Of a stretch of 64,000 nt of DNA, positions 1 to 9,621 are shown piece after piece. The translations under genes and the position numbers were made by a program. The notes beneath the pieces were generated by a model. The model was not told the origin of the DNA. It did not search any database and saw only the letters and a list, made by a program, of their open reading frames with translations. Source of the stretch: Helicobacteraceae bacterium (GTDB lineage: Bacteria; Campylobacterota; Campylobacteria; Campylobacterales; Helicobacteraceae); assembly GCA_900770765.1 (NCBI GenBank), contig CAAGLK010000025.1, positions 1 through 64,000 on the forward strand, given 5' to 3'. How positions within the stretch are numbered: position 1 is the stretch's first letter; each line of letters begins with the position of its first letter.

Positions 1-14
1 CGCTCTTCCGATCT
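1..14 (+). other. Illumina adapter remnant at contig end
   Basis: Bases 1-14 read CGCTCTTCCGATCT, which is the 3' end of the Illumina TruSeq universal adapter. The restriction-enzyme reading frame on the minus strand is sensible down to about base 14 and then enters the adapter, so these bases are library artefact rather than genome. The window therefore starts at an assembly break. Confidence 0.93.
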
Positions 15-2860
15 GTGTATTTATTACTCGTTATAAAGCTTAGGATTCCACCATCTTTTAAAAGTGCGAATCCTAGCTTAAAAAAGTAAGTGTAAATATC
101 TGCTGTGGAGCAGTAAAACTCTTTATATTGCTTCTCTAAACTTGGCTTTAAATGCTTTATCGCTTCTTGTCTAATATAGGGCGGATTTCCTATTATTAAA
201 TCAAAGCCTAGAAAATCAAAGGAGTCTTTTTCGCAAACGGCTGGGAAAATGTATCGCCACTCAAAATTAGTAGAATCTCTTAATTTTAAAAAATTATTTA
301 AGATATTTTGAAGTTTTGTAGCTTCTTTTTTAATAATTGCTTTGTTGTCATCTTTTAACGCTTCTCTACTAAAATTAATTTCTTTTGGGAAATCCCATTT
401 TGTTAAATAGGATTCTAGCTCTATTTGTTCTATTGCTTCAAAAAATTCGCTTCTTATTCCATTGTATCCATAATTTTCAAAAAAGTAAGATAATAAATCA
501 TATAGCTCTATGTATTCGCTGCGACTTCTTAAAAAAATTGAATTTATATCTTTTATATTTTTTCTTAAATTGTTTTCAATTATCTCCTTTTGTTCTTTTG
601 ACGATTCTTGGTATGCTTTAAAATTTTGTTTATAGTTTTCAAAATGCTCTTGGAATTTTTGCGATAAATCATTATCTAAAATATTTAAAAAATTATTCAA
701 AAAAAGATTTTGCTTTTTCCTATATTCTTTAATATTTGCTTGTAAAGAATCTTTTGTAAAATTTAGTGGAATATCATAAATTAAACTATTTCCGCATTTA
801 ATATTAATATCAATATTTGGTAGCGTTTGGAGGTGGTTTGTAGAATCGCTAGTTAGCTTTGTGTAATAGCTAGATTCTAGCAGTTCAAGCCAGAGGCGAA
901 GTTTAGCGATGTTGCAAGAATTATCATTAATATCTACGCCAAAAAGATTATTTTCTATTATTTCTTTTTTAAGAATAAATAGCTCCTCTTGTGCTTTGTG
1001 ATTTTGCGATTCTAGGCTTTGTGGCTTTTTATAAATAAATGGCTTTGAGTCTTTATCAAAAATTAGTAATTCATCGTTATTTATTTTAATCTCCCCTACG
1101 GATTCTAACAATCCTAAAGTAGAGTAAATCTCTAAAATAGCATTTAAGCTAGATACTAGAAAATGTCCACTGCCAACGGCTGGGTCGCAGAGTTTAATGC
1201 TTTTTAGAATCTCTTTATGCTTTTGCTTATTTTGTGTAGTTGCGTTTGTGTAGTCTCTAACATCTTCTAGTGTTAAAAGTGGCTTTATATCGTGCTTGTA
1301 TTGTGGGTCTATATTTTTATTTCTAAAGTCGTTAAATTTAGAAATTACTATTTTTTCTAGTGCTTCTTTACACATAAAGCTAGTAATTTTCGCTGGGGTA
1401 TAAAAGCTGCCCTCTTTATAGCCATTTAGCTTTTCAAATATAAGTCCTAAAACGCTTCGCTTCATATTCATATCAATATCTTTAATTTTAATGGAATCTC
1501 TAATGTCGCTAAAATCCCACGCTTCCAAAAAGTCAAAAAGATATGCTAGAAAACTGATTTCGCCCTCTTTTTTCTTACCATTTTCACCCCTTAAGCAAGT
1601 AAATTGATAATAGCTAATTTTAAGATTGGAATCTAAATCTTTAATTTCTAAAAGCTTTTGTTCTAAATCTTGGCTTTTTGTAAAAAGGCTTGAGTTGTAA
1701 TAGGGCACGGATTCAAAGGGGGCTGGGTCTTTTCTCTCGTTTATTGGCACATTTAAAACGCTAAAAAATAGATTGCTTAGGGTTTCGTAATTGTCAATTA
1801 TTTTATGCGTTAGAAACTCTTTAAACTCGCTATTTATTTGCTCTAAATTAGATTCTGCGATTTTTAAAAAGAGAATTCTATTAAGCCATAAAATTACAAG
1901 CGACATTGCATTTTCAAAACTCGCTTCTTTATTTTTCTCTTTTAGCTTGTTTAAAATCATTTGGAAAAATGTGGAATCTTGCTCTTTATTTTGCGTTATT
2001 GTTTTAGCCTTTGTCTCTTGTAATCCTAAAATATATAAAAGCTCATCATAAAACTTTTGATTAATCGTGTTTGCATCTGGGCGAAACTCTGTGTGTAAAA
2101 AATCTCTATGGAAGATTTTATAAAGTAGCTCAAGGCGGCTTTGTTTAATGGTTTTTAAATCAATATTTCTTAAGTTAATATAGAATCCATTTAGATAAAT
2201 ATCAAGAATATTTTCTTTTTTTATGTCATTGCTAAAGCTATATTGCGTTAGGGCTTTTTGGATTTCTTCATAAAGGTCTTTTAGAGTGGAATCTTTAAAT
2301 ACGCTTTTATCTTTATCTTCATATTTATCAAGTATATTTTTTATGTGCTTATTGTTATAAAAAAATCGCTCAAATTCCGCCGCTTTAAAAATATAAAATT
2401 GATAAAAATCGGTGATAATTATAAATTTTAAGTCAAAATTGCCACTTTTTCGCTCTTTATAATAATAATAAATGCTTTGTGCTAGGGCCTTTGTGTTTGT
2501 TATTCCATTATAATAAAACATCTCAGCACTTCCTGGCTTTTTAGCCTCTATTATTACCTCTACATTTTCGCCGCATAGACTTAAATCAATGGCGTTATTT
2601 GCCTTATCTAGTGGCTTTTTTATGCTTGTTTTAAAGCCTAGTTGTTTAAAAAACTCTGCTAAATATTCTGCGACAAGGGAATCCTCTCCTTTTAGCTTGT
2701 GATTTTTATCAATATCATTTAAATAAGATTCTAAAGCGTTTTTAAAAGTTTCTAAGTTTGAAAAGTCTTTATATTCTAAATATAGTGGATTTAAGAATTC
2801 TTTAATATTATTACTATCAATGGAGTATTTTTGAAAATAAAGTTGTGATTGTGCCTTCAT
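15..2860 (-). CDS. Type IIG restriction-modification enzyme, C-terminus cut off by the contig end
   Basis: A single frame stays open from the ATG at 2860 to the contig end, about 949 codons, with no stop. Residues 105-108 read EAKK after an upstream Asp, as expected for an N-terminal PD-(D/E)XK nuclease. D559-P-A-V-G-S-G-H is the SAM-binding motif I and N892-P-P-Y is the adenine methyltransferase motif IV of Eco57I-type enzymes. I checked that all three motifs lie in the frame of the ATG. The last residues read FITSNKYT, a stretch usual just after NPPY, so the rest of the methyltransferase and the target-recognition region are missing only because the contig ends. It should cut DNA and methylate adenine within one polypeptide; the recognition site cannot be read. 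The gene is divergent from ilvD. Confidence 0.85.
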
Positions 2861-2904
2861 AGTTTTGCCTTTTGAGATTTGGGCGGATTTTACGCAAATT
2901 TTGC

Positions 2905-2910
2905 TAAAAT
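2905..2910 (+). promoter_or_regulatory. Candidate -10 box for ilvD
   Basis: TAAAAT preceded by TTTTGC lies 35 bases upstream of the ilvD ATG, in the divergent gap with the Type IIG gene. It resembles the extended -10 boxes (TTGC/ATGC then TAnAAT) seen upstream of several other genes in this window. No clear -35 is visible, which is normal in this phylum. Confidence 0.35.
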
Positions 2911-2944
2911 TGCGAAATTTTTGCTTAAATTTCAAGGAGATTCT

Positions 2945-4717
2945 ATGCGAAGCGATATGATTAAAAAGGGTTACAAAAGAGCGCCACATAGGAGTTTATT
3001 AAGGGCTACAGGGCTAAAGGATGAGGACTTTGATAAGCCCTTTATCGGCGTGGCAAATAGCTATATTGACATAATCCCCGGGCATTTTTTCTTAAATAAA
3101 TATGCTGAGATTGTCAAAGATGAGATTAGAAAGGCTGGGGGTGTGCCTTTTGAGTTTAACACTATCGGCGTAGATGATGGGATTGCTATGGGGCATAGTG
3201 GTATGCTCTACTCCTTGCCTAGCCGCGAGCTTATAGCTGACTGCATAGAATCTGTGATGAACGCACATTGTTTGGACGCAATGATATGCCTGCCAAACTG
3301 CGATAAAATCGTCCCGGGTATGCTTATGGGTGCGCTGCGTGTAAATGTGCCTGCGATTTTTGTAAGTGGCGGACCTATGAGGGCTGGGAAGTTAGAAGAT
3401 GGAAGCATTTTAGACTTAAACTCTGCCTTTGAAGCCGTAGGAGCTTTTGAATCTGGCAAGATAGATGAGGAGCGATTGCATAAGATAGAGTGCGAAGCCT
3501 GCCCTAGCGGAGGAAGCTGTAGCGGGATGTTTACCGCGAATTCTATGAACACACTGTGTGAGGCTATGGGCGTGGCATTATCTGGTAATGGCACGATTCT
3601 AGCCCTAACGCCTGAAAGAGAGGAACTCTTAAGAGCGGCGGCGAGGAGGATTGTGGAGATTGCTAAAAGTGAGGAGTTGAGCGAAAAGTTTAGATTCCGT
3701 AATATTTTGAATAAAAAGGCGGTGCATAATGCCTTTGTCGTGGATATGGCGATGGGCGGGAGCACAAATACGATTTTGCATATGCTAGCAATTGCTAAAG
3801 AAGCCGAAGTGGAGTTTGACCTAAAGGATATAAATAAAATCGCCCAAAATGTCGCGCATATCGCCAAAATCGCCCCGGCGTTGAGTTCTATACATATGGA
3901 GGACATAAACCGCGCGGGGGGTGTTAATGCGGTAATGAATGAGATTGCTAAAAGGCATTCAGTATTGAGCGATAAATCGGCGATTCTACACTCGCCAACG
4001 AAAGCCAATGCGGATTCTGTAGAATCTAACCCCCAAGAGACAACGCTCTATTTAGACGCACTCACAATCACGGGCGAGACGCTAGGGGATAGAATCAAAG
4101 GGGCGGAAATTTTAGATTCTAATGTTATTAGAAAAAATGAAAACGCCTATTCACAAGCGGGCGGCTTGAAAATCCTCTATGGCAATTTAGCAAAAGAAGG
4201 CGCGGTGCTGAAAGTCGCCGCAGTGGCAGAATCTATGAAGGAATTTAGCGGCAAGGCGGTGTGCTTTAATAGCCAAGATGAAGCCATAGCTGGAATCGCT
4301 GGAGGCAAGGTCAAGGCTGGAAGCGTGGTGGTTATCCGCTATGAGGGACCGCGTGGAGGTCCCGGAATGCAAGAAATGCTAAGCCCAACCTCGCTCATTA
4401 TGGGAATGGGCTTAGGGGAGAGCGTGGCGTTAATCACCGATGGGCGATTTAGCGGGGCAACTCGCGGGGCGTGTATCGGGCATATAAGCCCAGAGGCGGC
4501 TGAGGGCGGACTAATCGCGCTTATTGAAGATGGCGATACGATAGAGATTTCTGTCTCGCGTGGGAGCTTGGAGCTAAAGGTGGAAGCGCAGATTCTAGAA
4601 TCTAGAAAGGCAAAATGGCAGCCGATAAAAAAAGAGATAAAAAGCAAATGGCTCAAACGCTACTCGCTTTTAGTTAGTAACGCCGCAAATGGCGCGGTGC
4701 TAAAGACGGAGATGTAG
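2945..4717 (+). CDS. ilvD: Dihydroxy-acid dehydratase
   Basis: This enzyme removes water from dihydroxy-isovalerate and dihydroxy-methylvalerate in valine and isoleucine synthesis, using an iron-sulfur cluster. The 590-residue protein has the family cysteines at C119 (LPNCDK) and C192 ([16 protein letters not shown]). The ATG at 2945 is chosen because AAGGAGA precedes it at 2934-2940 and the protein then begins at the usual [10 protein letters not shown]; an upstream in-frame ATG at 2879 only adds residues unlike the family. A low-complexity stretch around residues 353-370 (with [16 protein letters not shown]) looks like an insertion. The base composition is richer in G+C than the restriction genes on either side. 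H. pylori lacks this pathway, so the gene argues for another Helicobacter lineage. Confidence 0.95.
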   Translation: MRSDMIKKGYKRAPHRSLLRATGLKDEDFDKPFIGVANSYIDIIPGHFFLNKYAEIVKDEIRKAGGVPFEFNTIGVDDGIAMGHSGMLYSLPSRELIADCIESVMNAHCLDAMICLPNCDKIVPGMLMGALRVNVPAIFVSGGPMRAGKLEDGSILDLNSAFEAVGAFESGKIDEERLHKIECEACPSGGSCSGMFTANSMNTLCEAMGVALSGNGTILALTPEREELLRAAARRIVEIAKSEELSEKFRFRNILNKKAVHNAFVVDMAMGGSTNTILHMLAIAKEAEVEFDLKDINKIAQNVAHIAKIAPALSSIHMEDINRAGGVNAVMNEIAKRHSVLSDKSAILHSPTKANADSVESNPQETTLYLDALTITGETLGDRIKGAEILDSNVIRKNENAYSQAGGLKILYGNLAKEGAVLKVAAVAESMKEFSGKAVCFNSQDEAIAGIAGGKVKAGSVVVIRYEGPRGGPGMQEMLSPTSLIMGMGLGESVALITDGRFSGATRGACIGHISPEAAEGGLIALIEDGDTIEISVSRGSLELKVEAQILESRKAKWQPIKKEIKSKWLKRYSLLVSNAANGAVLKTEM

Positions 4718-4733
4718 GGGTGGGCTTTAAATA

Positions 4734-5789
4734 ATGAGAGTTTGTGATATTTTTTGCGGAGCGGGTGGGCTTAGCTTTGGCTTTGCAAAAGATAGGGCTT
4801 TTGAGCTTGTTTTTGCGCTTGACAATGATAAGAGTGCGACACTAAGCTATCAGGCAAATCACCCTAATACTAAGCTAATTTGCAAAGATATAAATGAGCT
4901 TACCAATGCTGAGTTAAAAGAATTTGGCGTAATTGATATTTTGCTAGGTGGTCCTCCTTGTCAAAGCTACTCTACACTTGGCAAAAGGCAGATGGATGAA
5001 AGGGCGAATTTATTTAAAGAATATTTGCGAGTGTTAGAATCTTTCCAACCAAAAGCCTTTATCTTTGAAAATGTAGTTGGGCTTTTATCTATGCAAAAGG
5101 GTGAGCTTTTTTCTTATATTTGTAAAAATTTTGAGAAACTAGGCTATAGAATCTATCATCAAGTGCTAAATGCAGCAGATTTTGGTGTGCCTCAAATTAG
5201 ACAGAGAGTTATTATTGTGGGTATTAGGCAAGGTTTTAGTAAAAACTTTATGTTTCCACAGGCTACACATAAGGAATTTATCACGCTAGAGCAAGCATTG
5301 AATGATTTGCCACCTATTAAAAGTGGTGAAAATGGCAATCATTTAGGATATAAATATGAGCCTTGCAATGAATTTTTGCATTTTGTTAGGAAAAGTGAAA
5401 TTTTAAGCGAGCATGAGAGTCCAAAAAATAATGAGAATCTAATTAAAATTATGCAACTTCTAAAAGATGGGCAGAGCAAGGATGATTTGCCCTTATGTGT
5501 GCGACCAAAATCAGGCTACACAAACACTTATGCCAAAATGTGGTGGCAAAGACCAGCCCCTACAATTACGCGAAACTTCGCCACCCCAAGCAGCTCAAGA
5601 TGTATCCACCCTAGAGATTCTAGAGCCTTAAGTATAAGAGAGGGGGCGAGACTGCAGAGCTTCCCAGATGATTATGTATTTTGTGGTAATGCAAGTGATA
5701 AAAAGCTCCAAATAGGAAACGCCGTGCCACCGCTTGTAAGTATGGCTTTAGCTAAGGCAGTGAGAGATTATTTTAAAGGTATGATATGA
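4734..5789 (+). CDS. DNA (cytosine-5) methyltransferase
   Basis: The 351-residue protein has the ordered motifs of C5 DNA methyltransferases: FCGAGG near residues 7-12 (SAM binding), GGPPCQS with catalytic C76, FENVVG at 111-116, QIRQRVIIVG near 160, and a C-terminal REGARLQSFPDDY ... QIGNAVPP block. The target-recognition region between about 185 and 265 is short. It starts 17 bases after ilvD and its stop overlaps the next ATG (ATGA), so the three restriction genes are translationally coupled. It presumably protects host DNA from the nuclease encoded two genes downstream. The recognition sequence cannot be inferred from the protein by eye. Confidence 0.94.
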   Translation: MRVCDIFCGAGGLSFGFAKDRAFELVFALDNDKSATLSYQANHPNTKLICKDINELTNAELKEFGVIDILLGGPPCQSYSTLGKRQMDERANLFKEYLRVLESFQPKAFIFENVVGLLSMQKGELFSYICKNFEKLGYRIYHQVLNAADFGVPQIRQRVIIVGIRQGFSKNFMFPQATHKEFITLEQALNDLPPIKSGENGNHLGYKYEPCNEFLHFVRKSEILSEHESPKNNENLIKIMQLLKDGQSKDDLPLCVRPKSGYTNTYAKMWWQRPAPTITRNFATPSSSRCIHPRDSRALSIREGARLQSFPDDYVFCGNASDKKLQIGNAVPPLVSMALAKAVRDYFKGMI

Positions 5790-6418
5790 AAGAGATTGAA
5801 GCAACAAATCTATATGGAAAAGGACACGAACAGCAAAAGAAAAGACCATATCTAGCAATTTATGAGGACGCAAATTATTTTCTTGCATTTCCAAAAACAA
5901 CAAAAAGCAAAGGGGGCAAAGAGTATCCATCTCACAAGAATTTAATACTCGATAATAAAATAGAAATAATGATAGATCAGCTATCAATTATTCCAAGAAT
6001 AAACACCAGCATAAAAGATTTGAGCGGTTGGCAAATTAAACTACAACAATTAAGTTGTGATAGCACCGACAAAAAAATAGTTTTTGAACATTTTTGTAAA
6101 TTTGTGATTATGCAAGATAAAGAAGCCTCGCAAACATGTCAAGTTCGGTTTGGAGATATTATAGAGTTAAAACACTCTAACCCTTTATTAACCAACAAAC
6201 AGCACTTTATTGTTTTGTCTAGTGGCATATTTCATCAATCAAGAATGTGCTGCATAGCTCCATACAATCAAGAAAGTGGCAATATAGATTATGCTTTATT
6301 GCATTGTATAGACTATGAAGCAAGGAAAATAACAAAAATTGACAATAAGAAATGCCTCAAAAAAGATGAAATTATCAATGAAATAAAAATATTATTCTTG
6401 GGAAATCAAAATGTTTAG
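5786..6418 (+). CDS. Protein with two MazF/PemK-like segments inside an R-M operon
   Basis: I do not recognise this 210-residue protein as a named family. Residues 11-71 follow the MazF/PemK pattern: G-x-E-Q-x-K-x-R-P at 13-21, a hydrophobic strand, AFPKTTK, then SHKN and IDQLSIIPR, where MazF has its dQ-hRtIdr strand. Residues 121-165 look like a second barrel start (RFGDIIELKH ... KQHFIVLSSG ... CCIAPYN). It overlaps the methyltransferase stop by 4 bases and the nuclease start by 8, which ties it to that system. It could be an RNase effector, a DNA-binding specificity or control subunit, or a structural relic of the fold. It contains no GAATC or GATTC, unlike almost every other gene here, which points to foreign origin. 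The fold call is tentative. Confidence 0.5.
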   Translation: MKEIEATNLYGKGHEQQKKRPYLAIYEDANYFLAFPKTTKSKGGKEYPSHKNLILDNKIEIMIDQLSIIPRINTSIKDLSGWQIKLQQLSCDSTDKKIVFEHFCKFVIMQDKEASQTCQVRFGDIIELKHSNPLLTNKQHFIVLSSGIFHQSRMCCIAPYNQESGNIDYALLHCIDYEARKITKIDNKKCLKKDEIINEIKILFLGNQNV

Positions 6419-7148
6419 CGCAGATGATTTTAAGCAATATCGCAATGCTTTAGGCTTTAGTTCAAAACAAAATTTTAAAGAATTTTTAAGCGCAAAGGAC
6501 ATAAAGCCAGAAATTGACTTTACATATATAGATTCCTTAAATAAGCGGCTTTGCGAGATTTTTGAGCGCATAAATAAAATCTATTATAAATCTTGCGATA
6601 TAGAATCTTTTTTGCAAAATACGCTTTTTAATGCGTTTAATTTAATGAAAAATAATGCGATCTTAGAAAAGCTAAATAATCAAGGCAGACGCAAAGAAGA
6701 GGTGTATTTTGGCTGGATGCGCGGATTTTTAATTTGTGAATATTTTAAAGAGGCTATTTGTGATATTTTTAGCATTGATTTATCGCAGATTTTGCACATT
6801 GGAGGGGATGATTTTTCTTCGCTAGATACTTTTAAAAGAACACCTAAAGCAGATTTGCAAATACAAAACATAAGAATAGAAATGCAAAGTGGGTTTCAAG
6901 GGATTAATGATATTAAAGAGCATAAAGTGCGTGAGGCAAAACGCAATTTTTTAGAGCAAAAAATCAAAACTTTAGTGATACATTTTGATATTTTTAATGG
7001 GCAGGTGGCTTTTGTGGATATTTCAAATATCGCAGATGATGATTTACATTGGATTACAAGGCAGCAAATGGAGGGACAAAGTGTGTTTAATATAGAGCAA
7101 AATTATTTTAAATGGAAATTACAAGTTAAGCCACCTTGTTTTGCATAA
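6411..7148 (+). CDS. Putative Type II restriction endonuclease, PD-(D/E)XK fold with ExQ variant
   Basis: The 245-residue protein ends the methyltransferase operon, overlapping the gene before it by 8 bases. Residues 145-160 read PKADLQIQNIRIEMQS: D148, then E157-x-Q159 nine residues later. That spacing and the Gln in place of Lys match the D84/E93/Q95 active site known for BglII. The chain continues into amphipathic helices and IKTLVIHFDIF, consistent with the second core strand of the fold. The position next to a C5 methyltransferase supports a restriction role. No sequence-level family is recognised, so specificity is unknown and the assignment rests on the motif plus context. Confidence 0.62.
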   Translation: MFSADDFKQYRNALGFSSKQNFKEFLSAKDIKPEIDFTYIDSLNKRLCEIFERINKIYYKSCDIESFLQNTLFNAFNLMKNNAILEKLNNQGRRKEEVYFGWMRGFLICEYFKEAICDIFSIDLSQILHIGGDDFSSLDTFKRTPKADLQIQNIRIEMQSGFQGINDIKEHKVREAKRNFLEQKIKTLVIHFDIFNGQVAFVDISNIADDDLHWITRQQMEGQSVFNIEQNYFKWKLQVKPPCFA

Positions 7149-7207
7149 TATAGTTAAATAATGTTGATTTAAACATAGCTATTAGAAATTTAGATTTAAG
7201 GATTTTA

Positions 7208-8434
7208 GTGGATTTTACGCAAAATAAAAAATATAAATTTGGTATTTTATTGGCGGCTACTAGTGATAGTATTTTTACACTTGGGACTATGATTGCAAAT
7301 ATTTATGCGATTATGGGGGAGTGTGTGGATGTGTTTTATATAGTTAGCGATAAGATTCTACCTAGTGATAAAGTTGCTTTACAAAAAGTGGCAAGAGATA
7401 TTGAAATAAAGTTTATACCATTTACAAAAGAAATTTTTGAAAATAATTTTATAGAGTTTGCAAATGCAAATAAAGAGGAATTAAGAGAGTTTTTAAAAGC
7501 ACAAAATGCGTTTTTACGCCGCTGGTCTTATATGGTTTATGCTTGTTTTGAAGCGTTTAAATATTTAGGGGAGTGTGAGAGGATTTTATATTTAGATTTT
7601 GATATTTTGCTGCTTCGCACATTATCGCATTTAAGTAGAGTAAAAGAGGGCTTTGCACTGCATAAAGGGCGGACGAAAATCTCGCATAATGCGCCGCTTT
7701 ATGAAGGTGAGTTTAGAAAATATCCTGTTTATAGAAGTGGCATAATTTTATTTACACAAGCGCTTGCTAATCCGCTAGAATCTTTAAAAAGCTGTTATAA
7801 AAATAGCTTTAAATATAAGATGATAAGCGACCAAGTGGCAATTTCCCTTTTAATCTATGAAAATAAAATAAAAGTAAAAAATTTATCATATAAATACACA
7901 GGGCTTCCGCATTTTAGAAGCAATGATAATCCTTATTTAATCCATGCTTATGGTAGTAATAATAGATTTTGGAATAATAGGCTTTGTAATAGGCTTTTCC
8001 CTAGCTGGAATCTTTATTATAAAGAGTGGTTGGAATCCGGCGGAAGTGCTTATAAGGGCGGCTTTGTAGCAAATACTACAAACTCTTATGAACGCTTTAG
8101 ATACCATTTAAGCTATAAATTAGGCTATGCGATTGTTAAAAATCATACTTTTCCTAAGGCTTTAAAGCTGTTATTTTTACTGCCTTATATCACGCTTAAG
8201 CATAAAATACAGATTCTAAGATATAAAAATTTAATAAAGAAAAAGCCCTTTTTAAAACTGCCGCCTCTAGTAACTTATGATGACTATAATCGTGGAATCT
8301 TAGAAAAAAATAGTATATCTTATAGGCTTGGAAGTGCGCTGCTAGAAGTCTTTAAAGGTGGTAATATTTTTAGTAATTTTATGCGATTTTGTAGGCAAAG
8401 CAAGGCTATTTATAAAAATAAGCTAGAATCCTAA
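7208..8434 (+). CDS. Glycosyltransferase family 8 protein
   Basis: The protein resembles LgtC-type GT8 enzymes, which transfer galactose or glucose from UDP-sugars to surface glycans. RILYLDFDILLL carries the D130-F-D132 metal-binding motif, and ISDQVAISLLIY matches the later conserved D-Q segment of the family. It is 408 residues, longer than LgtC, with an unassigned basic C-terminal third after about residue 280. The start is GTG at 7208 with AAGGA just upstream at 7198-7202. The 3' end overlaps the convergent permease gene by 4 bases. It is probably a lipopolysaccharide or other surface-glycan transferase; the acceptor is unknown. Confidence 0.85.
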   Translation: MDFTQNKKYKFGILLAATSDSIFTLGTMIANIYAIMGECVDVFYIVSDKILPSDKVALQKVARDIEIKFIPFTKEIFENNFIEFANANKEELREFLKAQNAFLRRWSYMVYACFEAFKYLGECERILYLDFDILLLRTLSHLSRVKEGFALHKGRTKISHNAPLYEGEFRKYPVYRSGIILFTQALANPLESLKSCYKNSFKYKMISDQVAISLLIYENKIKVKNLSYKYTGLPHFRSNDNPYLIHAYGSNNRFWNNRLCNRLFPSWNLYYKEWLESGGSAYKGGFVANTTNSYERFRYHLSYKLGYAIVKNHTFPKALKLLFLLPYITLKHKIQILRYKNLIKKKPFLKLPPLVTYDDYNRGILEKNSISYRLGSALLEVFKGGNIFSNFMRFCRQSKAIYKNKLES

Positions 8435-9198
8435 AACTGCTCGTATAGCAATTTTGCTGCCATTATAAATGAGATTCCAACTACAAGTGGCTTTATGATT
8501 TTTTTACCATAGCTAATAGCTGCTCTTGCACCAAGATTTGCCCCTATAAATTGCCCAACTGCCATAAGTAGCCCAATGCTAAAAAGTATATGCCCACCAA
8601 GTGCGAAAAATACTAAAGAGGCAAGGTTTGTAGAAAAGTTATATAGCTTTGCTTGCCCTAAACTTTGCGTTAAATTAAATGCTCCAAAGAGAAGTAAGCT
8701 AAGCATAAAAAATGAGCCAGTGCCAGGCCCAAAGAATCCATCATAAAATGAAATAGCGGCTAAAGATAAGGTTAGGGCGGCTAGATTGCGTCTTTTTTCT
8801 TGTAAATCTTGTGTTATTTTAGGTGCAAATAAAAAATAGATTCCAAATATTAAAATTAAAAATGGCAAGAATTTATTTAAAAGAGAATTATCTACAAACT
8901 GCACTAAAATCGTCCCAAGCGATGAAAATATAAAAGCTAAAATAGCATAAGGTGCGGCGGCTTTTAGCGGAATATAGCCTTTTTTGTAAAATTGATAAGT
9001 GGCTGAGAAGCTACCAAAAGAGCTTTGAAGTTTATTTGTCGCTAGTGCTTCAATAGGTGGGATTCCACTTAATAAAAGCGCTGGGATTGTAATCATCCCC
9101 CCACCGCCTGCAATTGCATCTATAAAGCCAGCTACAAATGCCGCAAACACTAAAAAAAGTAAAATATTAAAATCTAAGTTTAAAAAAATATCTTGCAA
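8431..9198 (-). CDS. TauE/SafE (TSUP) family membrane permease
   Basis: The 255-residue protein has about eight hydrophobic segments and the family hallmark of a glycine-rich start, AGFIDAIAGGGGMITIPALL, with a second half carrying FYDGFFGPGTGSFF. Members export sulfite or sulfur-containing organic anions, or act as anion carriers in the inner membrane, but the substrate here cannot be told. It is convergent with the GT8 gene, with a 4-base overlap, and lies downstream of the pseudopilin genes on the same strand. Confidence 0.88.
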   Translation of the reverse strand: MQDIFLNLDFNILLFLVFAAFVAGFIDAIAGGGGMITIPALLLSGIPPIEALATNKLQSSFGSFSATYQFYKKGYIPLKAAAPYAILAFIFSSLGTILVQFVDNSLLNKFLPFLILIFGIYFLFAPKITQDLQEKRRNLAALTLSLAAISFYDGFFGPGTGSFFMLSLLLFGAFNLTQSLGQAKLYNFSTNLASLVFFALGGHILFSIGLLMAVGQFIGANLGARAAISYGKKIIKPLVVGISFIMAAKLLYEQF

Positions 9199-9231
9199 AA
9201 TATGCCTTTTTTAGAAAAATTTAAAAATATT

Positions 9232-9621
9232 TTATAAAACATCGCATAAGGATTCGCCGTTGTGAAGTTTTGCACTTTTTGTATGCTGACACTCTAAAAT
9301 GTTATTTTTTAACACAAAATGCACCATACTTCCATAAATATTTGCAGAGATTCCATTTTTTGCTTTATCAAAGTGGCAGTTTTGCGTCTTAAAATCTAGT
9401 GGTGCATAAAGAGCGTCCCAGTTTATGCTGCCTTGTTGTTTTTGCTCTTTTAGATTCAGTCTTAATTGCAGCATTTGTAGCTGTATTTTTTTCATACAAG
9501 TATTTTTTGAATATCCGCTAAATTTTGGAATCGCAATGCTTAGTAAGATTCCACTAAGTAAAATTACTAAAACAAGCTCAAAAAGCGTAAAAGCCGCCTT
9601 TTTAGAGTGTTTAAAAAACAA
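9232..9621 (-). CDS. Prepilin-type N-terminal domain protein (pseudopilin)
   Basis: The 129-residue protein begins with a short basic leader and then AFTLFELVLVILLSGILLSIAIPKF, the class III signal with Glu at mature position 5 and a long hydrophobic helix. The residue before cleavage is Ala rather than the usual Gly. The rest has paired cysteines (NTC, QNC, LEC, LC) that could form disulfides outside the membrane. It overlaps the upstream pseudopilin gene by 11 bases. In Campylobacter a pseudopilin (CtsG) serves DNA uptake, so a role in a transformation machine is possible but not shown. Confidence 0.78.
   Translation of the reverse strand: MFFKHSKKAAFTLFELVLVILLSGILLSIAIPKFSGYSKNTCMKKIQLQMLQLRLNLKEQKQQGSINWDALYAPLDFKTQNCHFDKAKNGISANIYGSMVHFVLKNNILECQHTKSAKLHNGESLCDVL

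Noticed and set aside
1..2860. Short plus-strand frames in the first 2.9 kb
   Set aside because: They lie opposite one continuous minus-strand frame with nuclease and methyltransferase motifs, all in the same phase.
3208..4656. Long minus-strand frames opposite ilvD
   Set aside because: The plus strand encodes a full conserved dehydratase; the antisense frames have no motif or ribosome site.
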